Notes under the pieces: model-generated
Told to the model about the DNA's origin: nothing
Database searches by the model: none
Seen by the model: only the letters and a program-made list of their open reading frames with translations
Assembly (NCBI GenBank): GCA_025766275.1
Contig: JAFKAC010000246.1
Coordinates: forward strand, 1-47,519
Origin: Lactarius indigo
Taxonomy: Eukaryota; Basidiomycota; Agaricomycetes; Russulales; Russulaceae
DNA: 47,519 nt
Direction of reading: 5' to 3'
Shown: positions 1 to 10,383 of the stretch, piece after piece
Position numbering within the stretch: the first letter of the stretch is position 1
Layout: every line of letters begins with the position of its first letter
Made by a program: the position numbers and the translations under genes

Positions 1-1858
1 CTCGAAGTCACCGCCATCTGTCCCATTGGGTATTACTGCACCGTCGGGGTGAGTATTTTCGGGCCTCACATTCCCCACACACGAAATGGCAATTTCTCCT
101 TCTCGACTTCTTTCTTCGGCGCCGGTTATCGGCAGACGTGTTTGACGTGTACTCGTACGTGGATGGTTCCCAGGAAGGTAAGTTGAGTCAATGCATCCTC
201 GTTCCACGTTCACCTACTGTAACTTGAAGAGCATTTCCGTATCGCTTTGCCGGCCATTGCCGGCTCATGTGGCTTCAAAGCCGCAGCGTCGAGATAAAGG
301 CACTTACGCACGACTTTTCTCAGCTACGAGTTTTTGGCGACACCCTTCGGGCGAGGGATACTACAGGTGACGTAGATTCCCCGTGCGCCTTACTCTAGCT
401 GGGTCATAGACAAGTTCTTTCCGGTTTCCGACCCCTTCTCTCAACGCGAGCTACCTTGTCGGGATCACCATACACACACAAGTACCGACGAGCACGTTGG
501 GGAATAGAGCTTCTGAATCAAACTGCCCACAGGAGACTTCCTAGTCGCAGGCTCGGTCAACTTTGGAATACAGGAAAAAGCATTTCTCTGTTATCCCCTT
601 TTTGCGAGCGGGATTCCCGGCGCTTATTGCTATGGCCGACGAGAAGCTACGTACGAACACAGGACACTTGACAACGAGCATCCGGGAAAAACCATCGTGA
701 TCAGTAATGATTCTTCTCGGCGTCTCGCTTGACAAATCATACCAGAGTGGGTGCATACGTATCCATAGATCTGTCTATTCTCTCCCTGGGAAGTGGACCG
801 GGAACGCATCCCCTCGTGTTGGCTACAGTAATACCAATTCGCACATAGCACCCGCTTCTGACAGGGTGTGCGTCTCCTACAACAACCTGCTTCCGTCCCT
901 GAGCATATGACTGACTGAAGCTAGCACGCACTTCGCGCTGTATTTCTGGGCGTACTATTTCCCGACTTCTCCTGGGATGGAACATACACATTGATACACA
1001 CTTATGTTTCCTTTCGTTTTCAATGTGCCGACAGCATGCAGCCCTTCTTTCCTCCCCAGCAGCCACGTCGGTATTTTGTTTTGGTCTGGTGAGGTGACCA
1101 CGTGACATTTCCTATAGTTCGGCCACCATGTCACCGACCTTTCCTTCCTCTGGTCGACGATTGCCGATTTCGTACGGCCTCACTGCTTTCGTTTTCTTCG
1201 TGTATGTCTTGGTGAACAAAAAAAAAACCCAAGTACGTGCTGAGTTCCCAGCGCATGCGAGGCCGATGTGGCCCGCGTTGGCGATCATACCCATATATTC
1301 GACTGATTGAAGTGTTTGGTTCCGTCTTTGAATTTCTGTTTTATCTCAGTTCTGGATTATCATCAATACATCAATACAATATATAAAAGCTGGACGTGCA
1401 CTTTGCTGACACATAGAATGGTGACACACATCCTTTTGGTGGTTGTGCCGCTCGCTGACACATGGAATACTGAAGCATGTCTGCATCCGCCCCTGTGAAT
1501 AGGGGCTTGCTCATGAGTCCGCTACAGCAACTGAGCCCCCCACCTGCAAATTCTACAGCGTTCTGCAGCCGCTGCCCAAAAGGACGGCCCCCCGGGCCGT
1601 CCTTGCAACGCTAGTGTCGCGTAATTGGCGATCGCTCAATATTTGCAATATTGTCATCTCGTACATACAACACACAAAGACAGAATCTTCTGCGTACGTC
1701 CCCCCGAAGAAAAAAAATAGAACAAAAAACAAGAAGAAATTGCTGTCCGTAGACTGTGCTATCACGTGCCTTCGGGAAACGGGACTGCCGGTAGTGGCGG
1801 AGGTGTGAGGGATTCGATGAAGAGGGATGGGAATCTCGTTGCATGTCGGAATCCCTAG
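1..1858. other. Left-edge intergenic region, no defensible gene
   Basis: All open frames here are short, overlap on both strands and show no family I recognise. A good splice donor (GTGAGT at 49-54) with a short open stretch before it, followed by an acceptor-like CAG near 160 and another donor-like GTAAGT near 177, could be the tail of a gene running in from the left, but no reading frame is clearly better than the others. The last 300 bases are the 3' side of the F-box gene and hold a strong hairpin listed separately. Confidence 0.5.
1581..1603. other. Perfect hairpin downstream of the F-box gene
   Basis: AGGACGGCCC and GGGCCGTCCT form a 10-bp perfect G+C-rich stem around a 3-nt CCC loop. 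It lies about 255 bases beyond the stop codon of the minus-strand F-box gene. It could be a 3'-end RNA structure or the relic of a small inverted-repeat element. Only the palindrome is seen; a function is inference. Confidence 0.4.
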
Positions 1859-4800
1859 CTATTGGAAGTCTGACGTCGCATTCGTGGTGGAGGGTGCGAC
1901 GGTGTCTGGCGCGCGCAGAATACTGTGCTGGGAAACAAGACCGTCAAGTTGGAGAGCTGTCAACGAATCGTTCCAAATGCGTGCGTCCTTGTGCCAGAAT
2001 TCAGGGTGCTCATGCTTGAGGTGTATTCTGAATAGATCGTCGTGTCCTTGTTCCCACTCGAAGTCTCCACAATGCGAGCACAAGATTCGATATCCGTGCT
2101 TGTCTCTAAGGTGACGACCGAGTCCTTTCTTCTCTCTGAAACTGGCATGACAGATTTGGCATTGCTTAAGTGGCACGTTAGCTTGTACGGGGTGGCCTGA
2201 GCGTGATCGTGAGGTGATGAACGACAGTAGACCGTCCCACGACGGTTCATTCATTGCCCTACGATTTTTTATATAAAGGTGCCGCAGGTTAGGGAGCACA
2301 GTGGTGTGCCCCTCCTCAACCAGGCCCAGCGCACACAAGATAGCCGTCGTCACTTCATCGGCCACCCGAAGGTCCGTTGCGCCGCCAAATGCGCGGATAA
2401 GTCCCAGCCATTGTTCACCACCCACGTCATCTAGCTCACTTGACGATTGGGCCATATTGATGCGCGGATTGTTTACACGCAATAGGAATGGGGAAAATTG
2501 GCCACAAACTTGAGCCATCGAGGACAACTGCCAGTCCAACTGCTTGCACGATATTTGTAATCGAAAGGGTGTAGAGGTGCCAGAGTTGTTAAACGAGATG
2601 GAAATGGCATCTCCGGAGGTTTGAACCCCCGCTTGACTGAGTGACGTCTGTATTCCTGTCCGCTCGATGAATCGGCCAAGTTGCGAAGCGTCCATCGTGG
2701 GTTGGCTAAAAAATGTGATATCAATATCCCCGAGACGAGGTGCATCGATTCTGGCCACGAGACTGTCCAAGTACTTGCTGGTTCCTCGATATGTGAGAGA
2801 CATGAGAGCAGGGAGAACAACGCGTTCCCCTGGTGGCGGAGGCAACATGAGGTAGTTTCGGCGGGGTGGAAGGGAAAGGAAATGGAGTGAAAGTGTTTCA
2901 AGTTGGGTCATCCCGGACAGGGCATTCGCGAATGCTTCTGGTGAAAAATACTCAGTACTAGGAATTTCGTGGAGCTGAATATTTACGAGGTCATGGGACG
3001 ATGAAAGTAGTTGTGGCAATGAGGGAAACGCAACCCTGGTTGAGCGTAGTGTACGGAGGCGTGAGCCCCACCGAAAGGTGCTGGGCAGGGTCAGCTGCAT
3101 GTTATCTCTGGACAGAAGAACAAGCTCTTCTAGTTCCGAAAATGGCTCAGAGATTGTGGAAAGTTTATCAAGGAACGAGCTGGTGATGGCGAGGCTGATG
3201 GAGCTAACACGACCAGGTTGCTTCAGTGCGACGATGATATTGTCATCGTCCTCGGGAGCTGGAGGATCGAGATCCGGAAACCCCCCGTACTGTACCACGA
3301 TGGGCAGGGTCGGCCAACAATCTAGAGCATTTAGAACGGGTGTCCCTGACGTAAAGTAGAGTCGAAGATTTAGACCCAGAGGTGATGTGTGTACGATTTG
3401 TCGCCACCTTTGGCACACGTAAGTGAGCGTAGGCCAAGCTCGCAGGGTGGAGTCCAGGTAATAACAAAATATGTTCAGAAATATGTCGTCTGAGAGCACC
3501 TCAATCGTCACCTGCTGAGAAAGAGGTCCTATGTTAAACGAGTTAGCGAGTGGTGATGGTGGCACCGGGAATACGTCATACCTGTTCCACGTAGTTCATC
3601 GACGTGGGATAGTCGTTCATATTCCACCACTATAGGATGGCCAGAGAGCCGGCGTGAGACCATGGATGTCACCACGGCCTCCCTCAAAGGGGCATGACGT
3701 GGCCCAGGTTGCGCTATGTAGAGCGTGTGCAGGGAAGGCATCACAGTTTCACCCCCCCTGTCTGGTAGTTGCAAAGCACGCACGGTGTTCGTCGAGAGAT
3801 TTCCAGCGACAGGAAACCGTTGTACCCTTGTGATTGAGTTGAGAAGGTCCCGCCATTCCTTATACTCCCGTCCTAATGGTCGCGTTGTATTGATGCGTAA
3901 ATCCTCCACATTGAAAAGGGAAGTGGAAAGATCAACGTAGACTTGTGTCATGAATAATAGCTGCTCTCTCATTGACTCGCGGAATAATTCCAATTTAAGG
4001 CGAGTGGGAGCTCCTGGCTGTATCAAGGAAATGGAGATGGCGCTCTCAGAAGATAGAATGTGTGCTTGACGGAGCGACTTGTGCATCCCTATCCGATCGA
4101 TGAATTCGCAAAGTTTTGGGAAATCGATGAAGTTTTTGTTTAAGAATGTGAGTTCAATGTCTCCAAGACCAGGAGTATCAATTCTGGCTACAAGTTGTTC
4201 CAAGTACCGAGGAACTCCTCGAAAATTAAGGCGGGTAAGTATAGGAAGAAAACGTTGCCATGACAGTGTGGGTGGGGTACGGTAATAGACGGTAGGGCGG
4301 AAATGGAGTGAAAGCGATTGAAGCTGGGCCATCCCGGACAAGGCATCTGCGAGTACTTCTGGTGGGAGCTGCCAAGGATTGAAAACTTCGTGAAGCTGAA
4401 GGTCCACGAGATTCCTGGATGAGTAAAGAACATGAAGGAGTGTGGGACTCGTGATACTAGTCAAATGGAGACAACGAAGGCGTGGACCCCACTGAAAAGC
4501 TCTGGGAAAGGTCAGCCACACCCCGTCTCGAGACAGAAGAATGAGGTCCTTCAGTTCCGAAAATGGCCTCTCGATCGAGGATAGCATTTCCAGAAGTGAG
4601 CTAGTAATAGTGAGGCTGATATAACTAACGCGACCAGACTTGAGTGCGGCCATGATGTTATCCTCGTCCTTGGGAGCCGGGGGGGTGAGCTCTAGAGTTC
4701 CTCCGTACTGCACGGCGATAGGCATGGTGGGCCAGCAGCGTAGAGTCTTTAATACAGGTGTCCCGTGGGTGCAGACGATTCGAAGGTTCAGAGTCTGTTG

Positions 4801-4926
4801 AGAAGCAAATACGATATGTCGCCATCTGCGGCATATGTGCACAAGCGTAGGCCAATGTTGTGGAGAGACATCGAGGTAAGAACGAAATATGTTGAGAAGC
4901 AGATTGTCTGAAAGCTCCCCGATCAT
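1859..4926 (-). CDS. Double F-box/LRR-like protein with two C-terminal C2H2 zinc fingers (predicted spliced fusion)
   Basis: Predicted exons are 3582-4926 and 1859-3528, giving 1004 aa. Both halves are diverged copies of one module: an F-box at the N-terminus (LSDNLLLNIF in half one, LSDDIFLNIF in half two), a shared CRRWR/CQRWR motif, a shared VQYGG motif, and then long leucine-rich repeat-like sequence. Half two ends in two zinc-finger-like motifs (CQICH...HLRDKH and CSHCG...HLKHEH) at about residues 905-960. F-box proteins bind SKP1 and present substrates to SCF ubiquitin ligases; LRR-type repeats usually choose the substrate. The two open frames overlap by 37 bases. The overlap lies inside a 53-nt segment with GTATGA donor, CTAAC branch-like site and ATAG acceptor whose removal joins the frames exactly. 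The alternative is two genes, 3529-4926 (465 aa) and 1859-3565 (568 aa). The start at 4926 places the F-box at residue 4, so an upstream exon is possible, but I found none in frame. Confidence 0.65.
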
Positions 4927-5460
4927 GGCTTTCCAAGAAAATTAAAAAGTTAGCTAGAGGCGCAGGTATTGTCAGAAGATGTACCTCTTCTAGGGAATTC
5001 GCTTGATGTGGTAACAGATGGAGGGGGGGATACGTATCGGACAAGGGCTTGTCTATGAGATAGGTGTGACCATTGACTGTCACGACGAGCGGAAGTGAAG
5101 ACGCTAGATTACTTACTTTAGAAAGGGCATGAGAGGATGAACGGAGCAGGCATATCCTTATTGTAGTACGCGTAGGAACAGTATCACACCGCCAGTCCGT
5201 TCAGGCCTGCACGCGGCATACACGCGGCAGCGCCTCGGAGGTGCCCAATGCAGAACATACAGCATTTTCACAACAACTGCAAATCCGCAATTGTCTCCTT
5301 TACGCGCTTTCTTTCAGGAAGAGGTGGTTACTTCCTCTCTTGACGTCAACCTCGAATGAAGTACTTGCACCGTCGGAACGTGGGGCACAATTCTGTATTC
5401 TAATGACATCAGGAAAAGCTCCGAGTTGAGGACGGGTACGGGTTTTGGCGGGTACGGGTA
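4927..5460. other. Region upstream of the F-box gene, no gene seen
   Basis: This should hold the F-box promoter and 5' leader. An open frame starts at 5083 on the minus strand and reaches a donor-like GTACAT at 4984, with a branch-like CTAAC and an AAAG acceptor just before the F-box ATG, but the phases do not join in frame. Short direct repeats (CACGCGGCA, near 5211 and 5221) and a run of GGGTAC-type repeats from about 5433 mark the edge of the transposon debris that follows. Confidence 0.4.
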
Positions 5461-5492
5461 CGGGTAACCCTCGTCAACCCGAGGGTTACCCG
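5433..5492. repeat. GGGTAC-rich tandem repeat ending in a 13-bp hairpin
   Basis: Several copies of GGGTACGG-like units (5433-5466) run into CGGGTAACCCTCG (5461-5473), which is the exact inverse of CGAGGGTTACCCG (5480-5492) across a 6-nt loop. Such G-rich iterations with a palindrome are common near transposon ends, but I cannot name the family. Confidence 0.5.
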
Positions 5493-5591
5493 GGCCAATC
5501 AAGTACTATACTCATACCCATGTGATACGGTACAAATGATACCCCCCGTTTTTCGATTCGTATTTAAATAACCGTGAAGTTTCTCATGTAA

Positions 5592-5730
5592 GCCTCAGTC
5601 ATCGCTCATAACGCGACTCCTGAGGTAAGAATACTACTATAGTTTCCTTACAGTACACGTACGCCTAGATAGTTTATTGTGGCTATCTAGGTCAATATAC
5701 AGTCATCGCTTGTAACGTGAATCCCGAGTC
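5592..5730. repeat. Internal direct repeats in putative LTR
   Basis: A block of about 30 bases reading CAGTCATCGCTCATAACG is repeated about 105 bases further on as CAGTCATCGCTTGTAACG, each followed by a similar CGACTCCTGAG / TGAATCCCGAG stretch. Paired short repeats like this are frequent inside LTRs. Their position just left of the 5738-5832 terminal repeat supports an LTR remnant here. Confidence 0.4.
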
Positions 5731-5737
5731 TGTTGTG

Positions 5738-5832
5738 TCTATCTAGTGCTTCTGCACCCAATTTGCTTTCTCGCGTAGGCTTCGTTCCCCATCGTGGGCC
5801 CTGTAACCAGCTAGAGGGTTAATAGTTCACTG
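5738..5832 (+). repeat. Left terminal direct repeat of the copia remnant (partial LTR)
   Basis: The segment starting TCTATCTAGTGCTTCTGCACCC recurs, diverged, at 6955-7036 on the other side of the integrase fragment. Both copies keep the TCTATCTAGTG, TTCTGCACCC, CCTGTAACC and GCTAGAG blocks in the same order. Direct repeats that flank retrotransposon coding sequence are best read as degraded LTR ends. Neither edge shows an intact TG..CA boundary. Confidence 0.5.
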
Positions 5833-5834
5833 CC

Positions 5835-5960
5835 ATACATCAGGAAAACAAAACGTTACTAGGAGCACTAGCCGTGACTAGTGCTGACTAGTGATACCCA
5901 AATATGGTAGGAGCTAGTTCCCCTAGTCACGGCTAGTCAAATTTTGTTTTGCTGATGTAC
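5835..5960. mobile_element. 126-bp inverted-repeat (MITE-like) insertion
   Basis: The left end ATACATCAGGAAAACAAAA matches the inverse of the right end TTTTGTTTTGCTGATGTAC, and the inverted homology continues into ACTAGCCGTGACTAG against CTAGTCACGGCTAG. The arms are therefore close to 40 bp each, with a short unique centre. It has no coding capacity, so any movement would need a transposase encoded elsewhere. It sits between the left terminal repeat and the internal part of the copia remnant. A clear target-site duplication is not visible. Confidence 0.6.
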
Positions 5961-5968
5961 GGGGGATA

Positions 5969-6964
5969 TTGCCCCCGCCAGCCCTTGTCGAGAAGGGGCT
6001 GGTGATCAGGGTCAAACTGGTCCTGACTCTCGCGAGGCGCAGTGTGATGCCGGCTAATTCGCTCGCGCGGCCTGCAAGGCTGTGCCGAAACAGCGCGTCG
6101 GCCCTCAGGCCTCAGGCCTCAGGCTCAGCACTTTGGAGAGGAGGTTCATTCGGATGTCTGGGGCCACTCACCCATCGCACGTGGCTGCAGATAATTCATC
6201 ACGTTTACGGACGACGCGACAATCCTCAAGCTTCAAGCTTCAAGTCCAAGGCTGAAGCTCTCGGTGCTTACAAATCTACCGAAGCATGGGCGTTGACGCA
6301 GCAGCATTGTGCGACCATCAAGACTCTTCGGTCGGATCGCGATGGGGAGGATCTCAGTAAAGTGTTCGACCGCCATCTAAAAGCCGTTGGCACTGTACGT
6401 CGGCTGACAGTTCACGACACTCCCCAGCTCAATGGCGCATCCGAGCAACTTAATCGCACACTGGTCGAGCGCATCCTGGCGTTCACACATTCGAGTAGCA
6501 TTGCGGCATGCGGGAGGGACGATGGCTCGGGTTCGACACCGAGTCATACGTGGTGTGCGTGTGACTCGGTGTCGAACCCGAGCAAGCGTCCCTCCCATGC
6601 GCGTGCATCCAGCTTCGAGCTGCCGCCGCTGCCGTGCACCAACACAATCGTACCCCAGGCGCACACACCCCTTTTACCCCACTTTTCATCCTCTGCCTCT
6701 TCGGGATCAGGAGACGCGCAAGGCAACGATGAAGCCGATACAGACCCGGATGCGACTACGCGGCGGGCTCGAGTCCGCAAGCTGTCGCATATGATCCAGG
6801 AGCTAATGGTGGGTGTGGGTGTGTCGTCCGCACGCCGCTCTGACCCGCTCTTTGCAGTCGGGCTTCAGGTGCCAGGAGGATTCGAAGAAGAGGTCGAGGA
6901 GGTTGGGGGAACGTGGTCGGCCGAGAATGCGTTCGACGCACTCGAGGACTCTGCGTCTATCTAG
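5969..6964 (+). pseudogene. Ty1/copia retrotransposon integrase fragment fused to linker region (degenerate)
   Basis: This 331-aa open frame contains the C-terminal part of a Ty1/copia integrase core: KTLRSDRDGEDLSKVF matches the usual KTLRSDNGGEY segment with the catalytic-region N replaced by R, TPQLNGASEQLNRTLVE matches TPQQNGVAERxNRTLVE, and it is preceded by SKAEALGAYK. After a palindrome (6506-6602) the frame resumes in the linker found between integrase and reverse transcriptase in fungal copia elements (DPLFAVGLQVPGGFEEE). GAG, protease, the integrase zinc finger, reverse transcriptase and RNase H are missing. It stays open by chance or recent deletion and is not expected to be active. 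Small tandem triplications (CCTCAGG near 6110, AAGCTTC near 6230) add to the damage. Confidence 0.75.
6506..6602. repeat. Fold-back palindrome inside the copia remnant
   Basis: CTCGGGTTCGACACCGAGT and its near-perfect inverse ACTCGGTGTCGAACCCGAG face each other across a 7-nt centre at about 6551-6557, and weaker inverted homology extends outwards (GGGAGGGACG against CGTCCCTCC). The arms are 40 or more bp. The palindrome lies where the integrase homology stops and the linker starts, so it probably marks the junction of an internal deletion or a template-switch event. Confidence 0.6.
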
Positions 6965-7036
6965 TGGTTCTGCACCCCCTTCACCTTCTCACCTAAGCTT
7001 TGTCTCCCGTCGCGGACCTGTAACCTGCTAGAGTCT
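6955..7036 (+). repeat. Right terminal direct repeat of the copia remnant (partial LTR)
   Basis: This is the partner of 5738-5832 (TCTATCTAGTGGTTCTGCACCC, then CCTGTAACC and GCTAGAG). The stop codon of the integrase-linker frame lies inside it. The next 400 bases hold nothing recognisable before the P450-1 downstream flank begins. Confidence 0.5.
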
Positions 7037-7429
7037 GCATTGAAGATGCCATTCGAAACACGCAGTGCTCCGCATCACGCAATGTAGACCAGAACATGCG
7101 AAGACTTGAAAGTGGGTCCTTCCCTAGGGACAAGAGGGCACTCTCAGACAATCCGTGACAACTGTAGTCTGGATTGCAGATGATTTCGTTTGCAGGGCAC
7201 CTGTTGTGGCTGGAGGGGTCGCAAAGGCTGGCATATCAGTCACCCGTCACCGTCACCGTAAGGATTCCGGACTAGGTCGGGTCCGATCGTCCGTGTCATT
7301 TCCAAGGTGTAAAACGATTTCCCGTCACGGTGCGATCACACCAAGGCCGTGATCGTCGGTCATATCGTGACCCAGAAGCTCACGACGTCGTTCGGCGACA
7401 TGAGGGGTGAACGCAAGGCAAAGTGTTTG

Positions 7430-7687
7430 GTGAAATGTTCTGGACATAGGTTAGGGAGCACGATAAACCTTTAGAATACAGCATTGGTCGCGAAAGGGTT
7501 ATCGGCATTTTACAGTCATACAGGATAGAGTGGAAGGGAGGAACGTAGATGAACAAGTGAGGGAATATGCGGGAGGTATGGTAAAGAAAGCGTGACAACG
7601 CATCCCTGGATCCCCCTTCCGAAAAGAACCAACAATAAAGCTCACTCAAACTATCATTCAACACGGCGGCCAAAACTCGAAGCTCTC
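7430..7687 (-). repeat. Conserved 3' flank of P450-1
   Basis: The segment shares ordered blocks with the downstream flanks of the other copies: a TTATCGGCATT...CAGTCATACAGGATAG block near 7499-7536 and an ACAATAAAGCTCACTCAAACTATCATTCAACAC block 20-65 bases past the stop. It therefore belongs to the duplicated unit and probably includes the 3' UTR. Confidence 0.6.
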
Positions 7688-9526
7688 TTACTTGTAGAGA
7701 TTCAGGGCTTCTTTCAGTAAAGCTTCAGCATCCGCAAACCGAGGGACTGCCTTGCACTCGAAAGGCACAGGGTAGCTGTTGCTAACGAGTTAGGGAGGTC
7801 CCATGGACGAAGCAAGTAAGAACACTCACGTCCCGATGCCGACGTGAACAAGGGTGTGGACGTCCAATTCACCCTCTGCACCCTCAGGGCGCACGAAACG
7901 CAGAGCCCACAACAGCATCGCAAAGTCGATCCCGAGTGTCCCTTCCGCAACATATTTCCCGGGGCACACTCGCCGCCCATATCCAAATGTTACGTGTCCT
8001 TCTTCGCGGCCTTCCATCAGTGCCTTGACTTGACCCTTCTCGTCAAGATACCGAGCCGGGTTGAAACATGCCGAGTCGGCGCCAAACACGGCTGTATCAA
8101 AATTGATGACGCGCATGTTCGGGAGGATGACCGTGCCCTTGGGGATGAACATCCCCTCGTACCAGTCGTCCGCAGACGAGGCATGCGGCACCCCAAAGGG
8201 AGCCGATGACCATCGCAGTGCTTCTTTGACCATCGCACGGATATACGGTAGAGAGGGGAGGTCTGCGAAAGTTGGTGGACGAGCGTAGCCAATGACTTCG
8301 TCGAGTTCAGCGTGGGCCCGGACTTGTACCTCGGGGTAAGCGAGTAGAGCGAGTAGCCACCAGTGGAGCGTAGTTGAAGTTGTCTCTCCACCCGCGTTAC
8401 TACCGTTTGTGAACCTTTAGATACACGTCGGGAAATCCTCAGGGAACGTACAGCATGTCACCGACGAGCCAAGCCTGTTCGCGTTCCGAGAGGCAGTATT
8501 TGTCCTGATTCTTGATCAATGTAGCGCCAAAGCTTGGCTGATCAATTCCTTTCGCCTGAGATTGGTATTCATAAATTAATAACCGATTTCGTTGGGGGAC
8601 CACCGCAGCAAGCACGCACCAGATCATCGGCAACTTTGCCGAGAAGAAGTTCCAGCCTCTGCGAATCTTGGATGAACCAGTACTGTGCGTCTCGTTTCCA
8701 CTTGGCGAACCTGCGTGGTACGATCAGAGGAGGTCCACGATTAGTAACATGATATTAGTACACACCTACTCGGAATATATTTCATCCATGGGAAATACTC
8801 GACCAGACGCGCCCCTGGCTGTAACTCTTGCAACCCTCGCTGGACGTGGTTTACAATGTCTACAACAACTGGGTCGTCCTCTGATTCCACTGGGGGTAGG
8901 TGATAATTAATGGACAGTATGATGGACCAGGCGTGTCGTTGGAAATGCTTTTTCATAGGAGGAGTCTTGATTAGCGAAAGTGCCAGCATGATCGCTTCAC
9001 GACTCTGGATGGGGTAGAAGTCTGGTATTACCGATTTAGCGAAACCCTCCACTGCGGGACGGCGGAACCGACGCCATCTATGAGAGATCAGCACGGAAAA
9101 AGGCGGTGTGTCGAATGGCATACAGGTCGCCGTATCCCGTGAAGACAAATGTGAGGTTTTCGGTTAGGAATTCATTGAAGGCGATGAATCGCGGTCGATC
9201 GGAATATATGCTGGATCGCTTCTCAAACAGATCAACGGCGACGCGTTGGCTGTTGAGGACAAGGATTCCCTGGCCAAAGACACTTAAGTACATCAATTCG
9301 CCTGAAGGGTGGGTGAGCAATGTTTGGGAGTGATCGGAGGTCTGTCACCATAGTCATCCCTCCGCTGCGGCGACGCTAGCCAATCTTGGTCTGAGGCGTG
9401 TTGAATGTCGCCAATGAAAGGCAGCCCTTTGGGACCCGGGGGAAGATTACGGAAGGCCCTTTGAACGAGTCGGTATATGAGCCAAGAGACAAGACCAACG
9501 AGAGGAGTCGCAAGAAGGTGGGACAT
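7688..9526 (-). CDS. Cytochrome P450 monooxygenase, P450-1
   Basis: Exons 9349-9526, 9124-9301, 8766-9077, 8620-8710, 8452-8555, 7830-8399 and 7688-7775 give 506 aa without a stop. The start ATG matches the conserved MSxL start of the paralogues. Seen in order: a hydrophobic N-terminal anchor (about residues 4-20), the PPGPKG hinge (29-34), an I-helix AGGETT (290-295; the family usually has AGxDT or AGxET), the ExxR pair in KEALR (E347, R350), FNPARYLDE (PERF-equivalent) and the haem loop FGYGRRVCPG with C433 as the thiolate ligand. It resembles the fungal O-methylsterigmatocystin-oxidoreductase-like (CYP64-type) group expanded in basidiomycetes; the substrate is unknown. Class II P450s sit in the ER membrane and take electrons from NADPH-P450 reductase. 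It lacks one residue after the ExxR helix (WSSAPFG against WSPTAPFG). Confidence 0.9.
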
Positions 9527-10130
9527 GGGGTTGCTGGTAACCTCACGTATCAGAGTAAGACCAGAGGACTCGGAGGAGGCTCAACAACTATAGTAACGAT
9601 GATAGTGCAAACAAAGTACTACCTGTGTGCGCAATTTGTGCGCACTTAGCTAGCCACCCGTAAATAAATGTCCATCTGATGGCAAGTCTGATGGCCACGG
9701 AGATCAAGGAGAAAATTAGCGAGAAGTCGCGGCGTACAGTAATTTAGTAACTTAAAAGCACGGGGTTTGTAAGCGCCTATTTGCCAGGGTTTAACGTTTA
9801 ACCGGTCCAATTCTAGTTATGGTCAACGAGCGCTTATTTGGCGATGTACGGTCATCTGACCACCAAATACTACTGTACTATCATCTTCCTCTCCGCCTTT
9901 CAAGTTATGGTGCGATATATATCCAGCTCTTGATCCCGCTTGTCTAAGTTTTGGATGCGGTTGGGTAAATTGGGTGAGCCATAGCTTGAGTGAGCGTATC
10001 AGAATGAACGAGCACTGGCACTACCTAAATACCTCAACCGATCCCCATATTTTATAACGTCGAACTGAGGGATCTCTCTGGTCTTTGGAAGTTGTGTTAA
10101 AAAGTGTAATTATAACGGGATCGGCACAAA
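9527..10130. other. 5' flank of P450-1, non-coding
   Basis: The flank shares blocks with the upstream regions of other copies, for example AATTTGTGCGCACTTAG near 9630 (also upstream of P450-2 and P450-5). A GGCGATGTAC...TCTGACCACCA block at 9840-9865 recurs at 13196-13222. No gene is seen. It should contain the P450-1 promoter. Confidence 0.5.
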
Positions 10131-10383
10131 GTGCTGTGAGCAGGTGACTACTATAACATTGAAGGCTGGGAAATACTACGAAACTTCAATAGTATACTAG
10201 CATTGGCTACAAGAACAACATCGGTAATCTGCGGAAATACAGGTTAAAGAGGAAATGGAGGAAACATGTGGGTGAACCAGCGAGGGAAAAGGCGGGGGAG
10301 TAGTAAGGAAACCGTGTCAACACGGCCTCCGATCTCCCTTTCGAAAAATACTAACCTCACCCAAGCTGTCATTCAATACCCCC
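10131..10383 (-). repeat. Conserved 3' flank of P450-2
   Basis: The blocks TTGAAGGCTGGGAAATAC (near 10158) and CTCACCCAAGCTGTCATTCAATACC (near 10357) match those downstream of P450-4 and P450-5 in the same order. The region is part of the duplicated unit and probably contains the 3' UTR. Confidence 0.6.

Noticed and set aside
1..230. Possible terminal exons of a gene entering from the left edge
   Set aside because: Donor- and acceptor-like sites exist, but no reading frame is favoured and no motif is convincing, so it is described only as an uncertain edge region.
4985..5083. Extra first exon for the F-box gene starting at 5083
   Set aside because: The GTACAT..AAAG intron would join it out of phase with the F-box ATG and create an immediate stop.
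8017..8391. Long overlapping frames within P450-1 exon 6 that looked like a frameshift
   Set aside because: The true frame is continuous from 8399 to 7830; the other frame is a shadow of the same exon. All apparent breaks in the seven P450s fall at introns with GT..AG ends.
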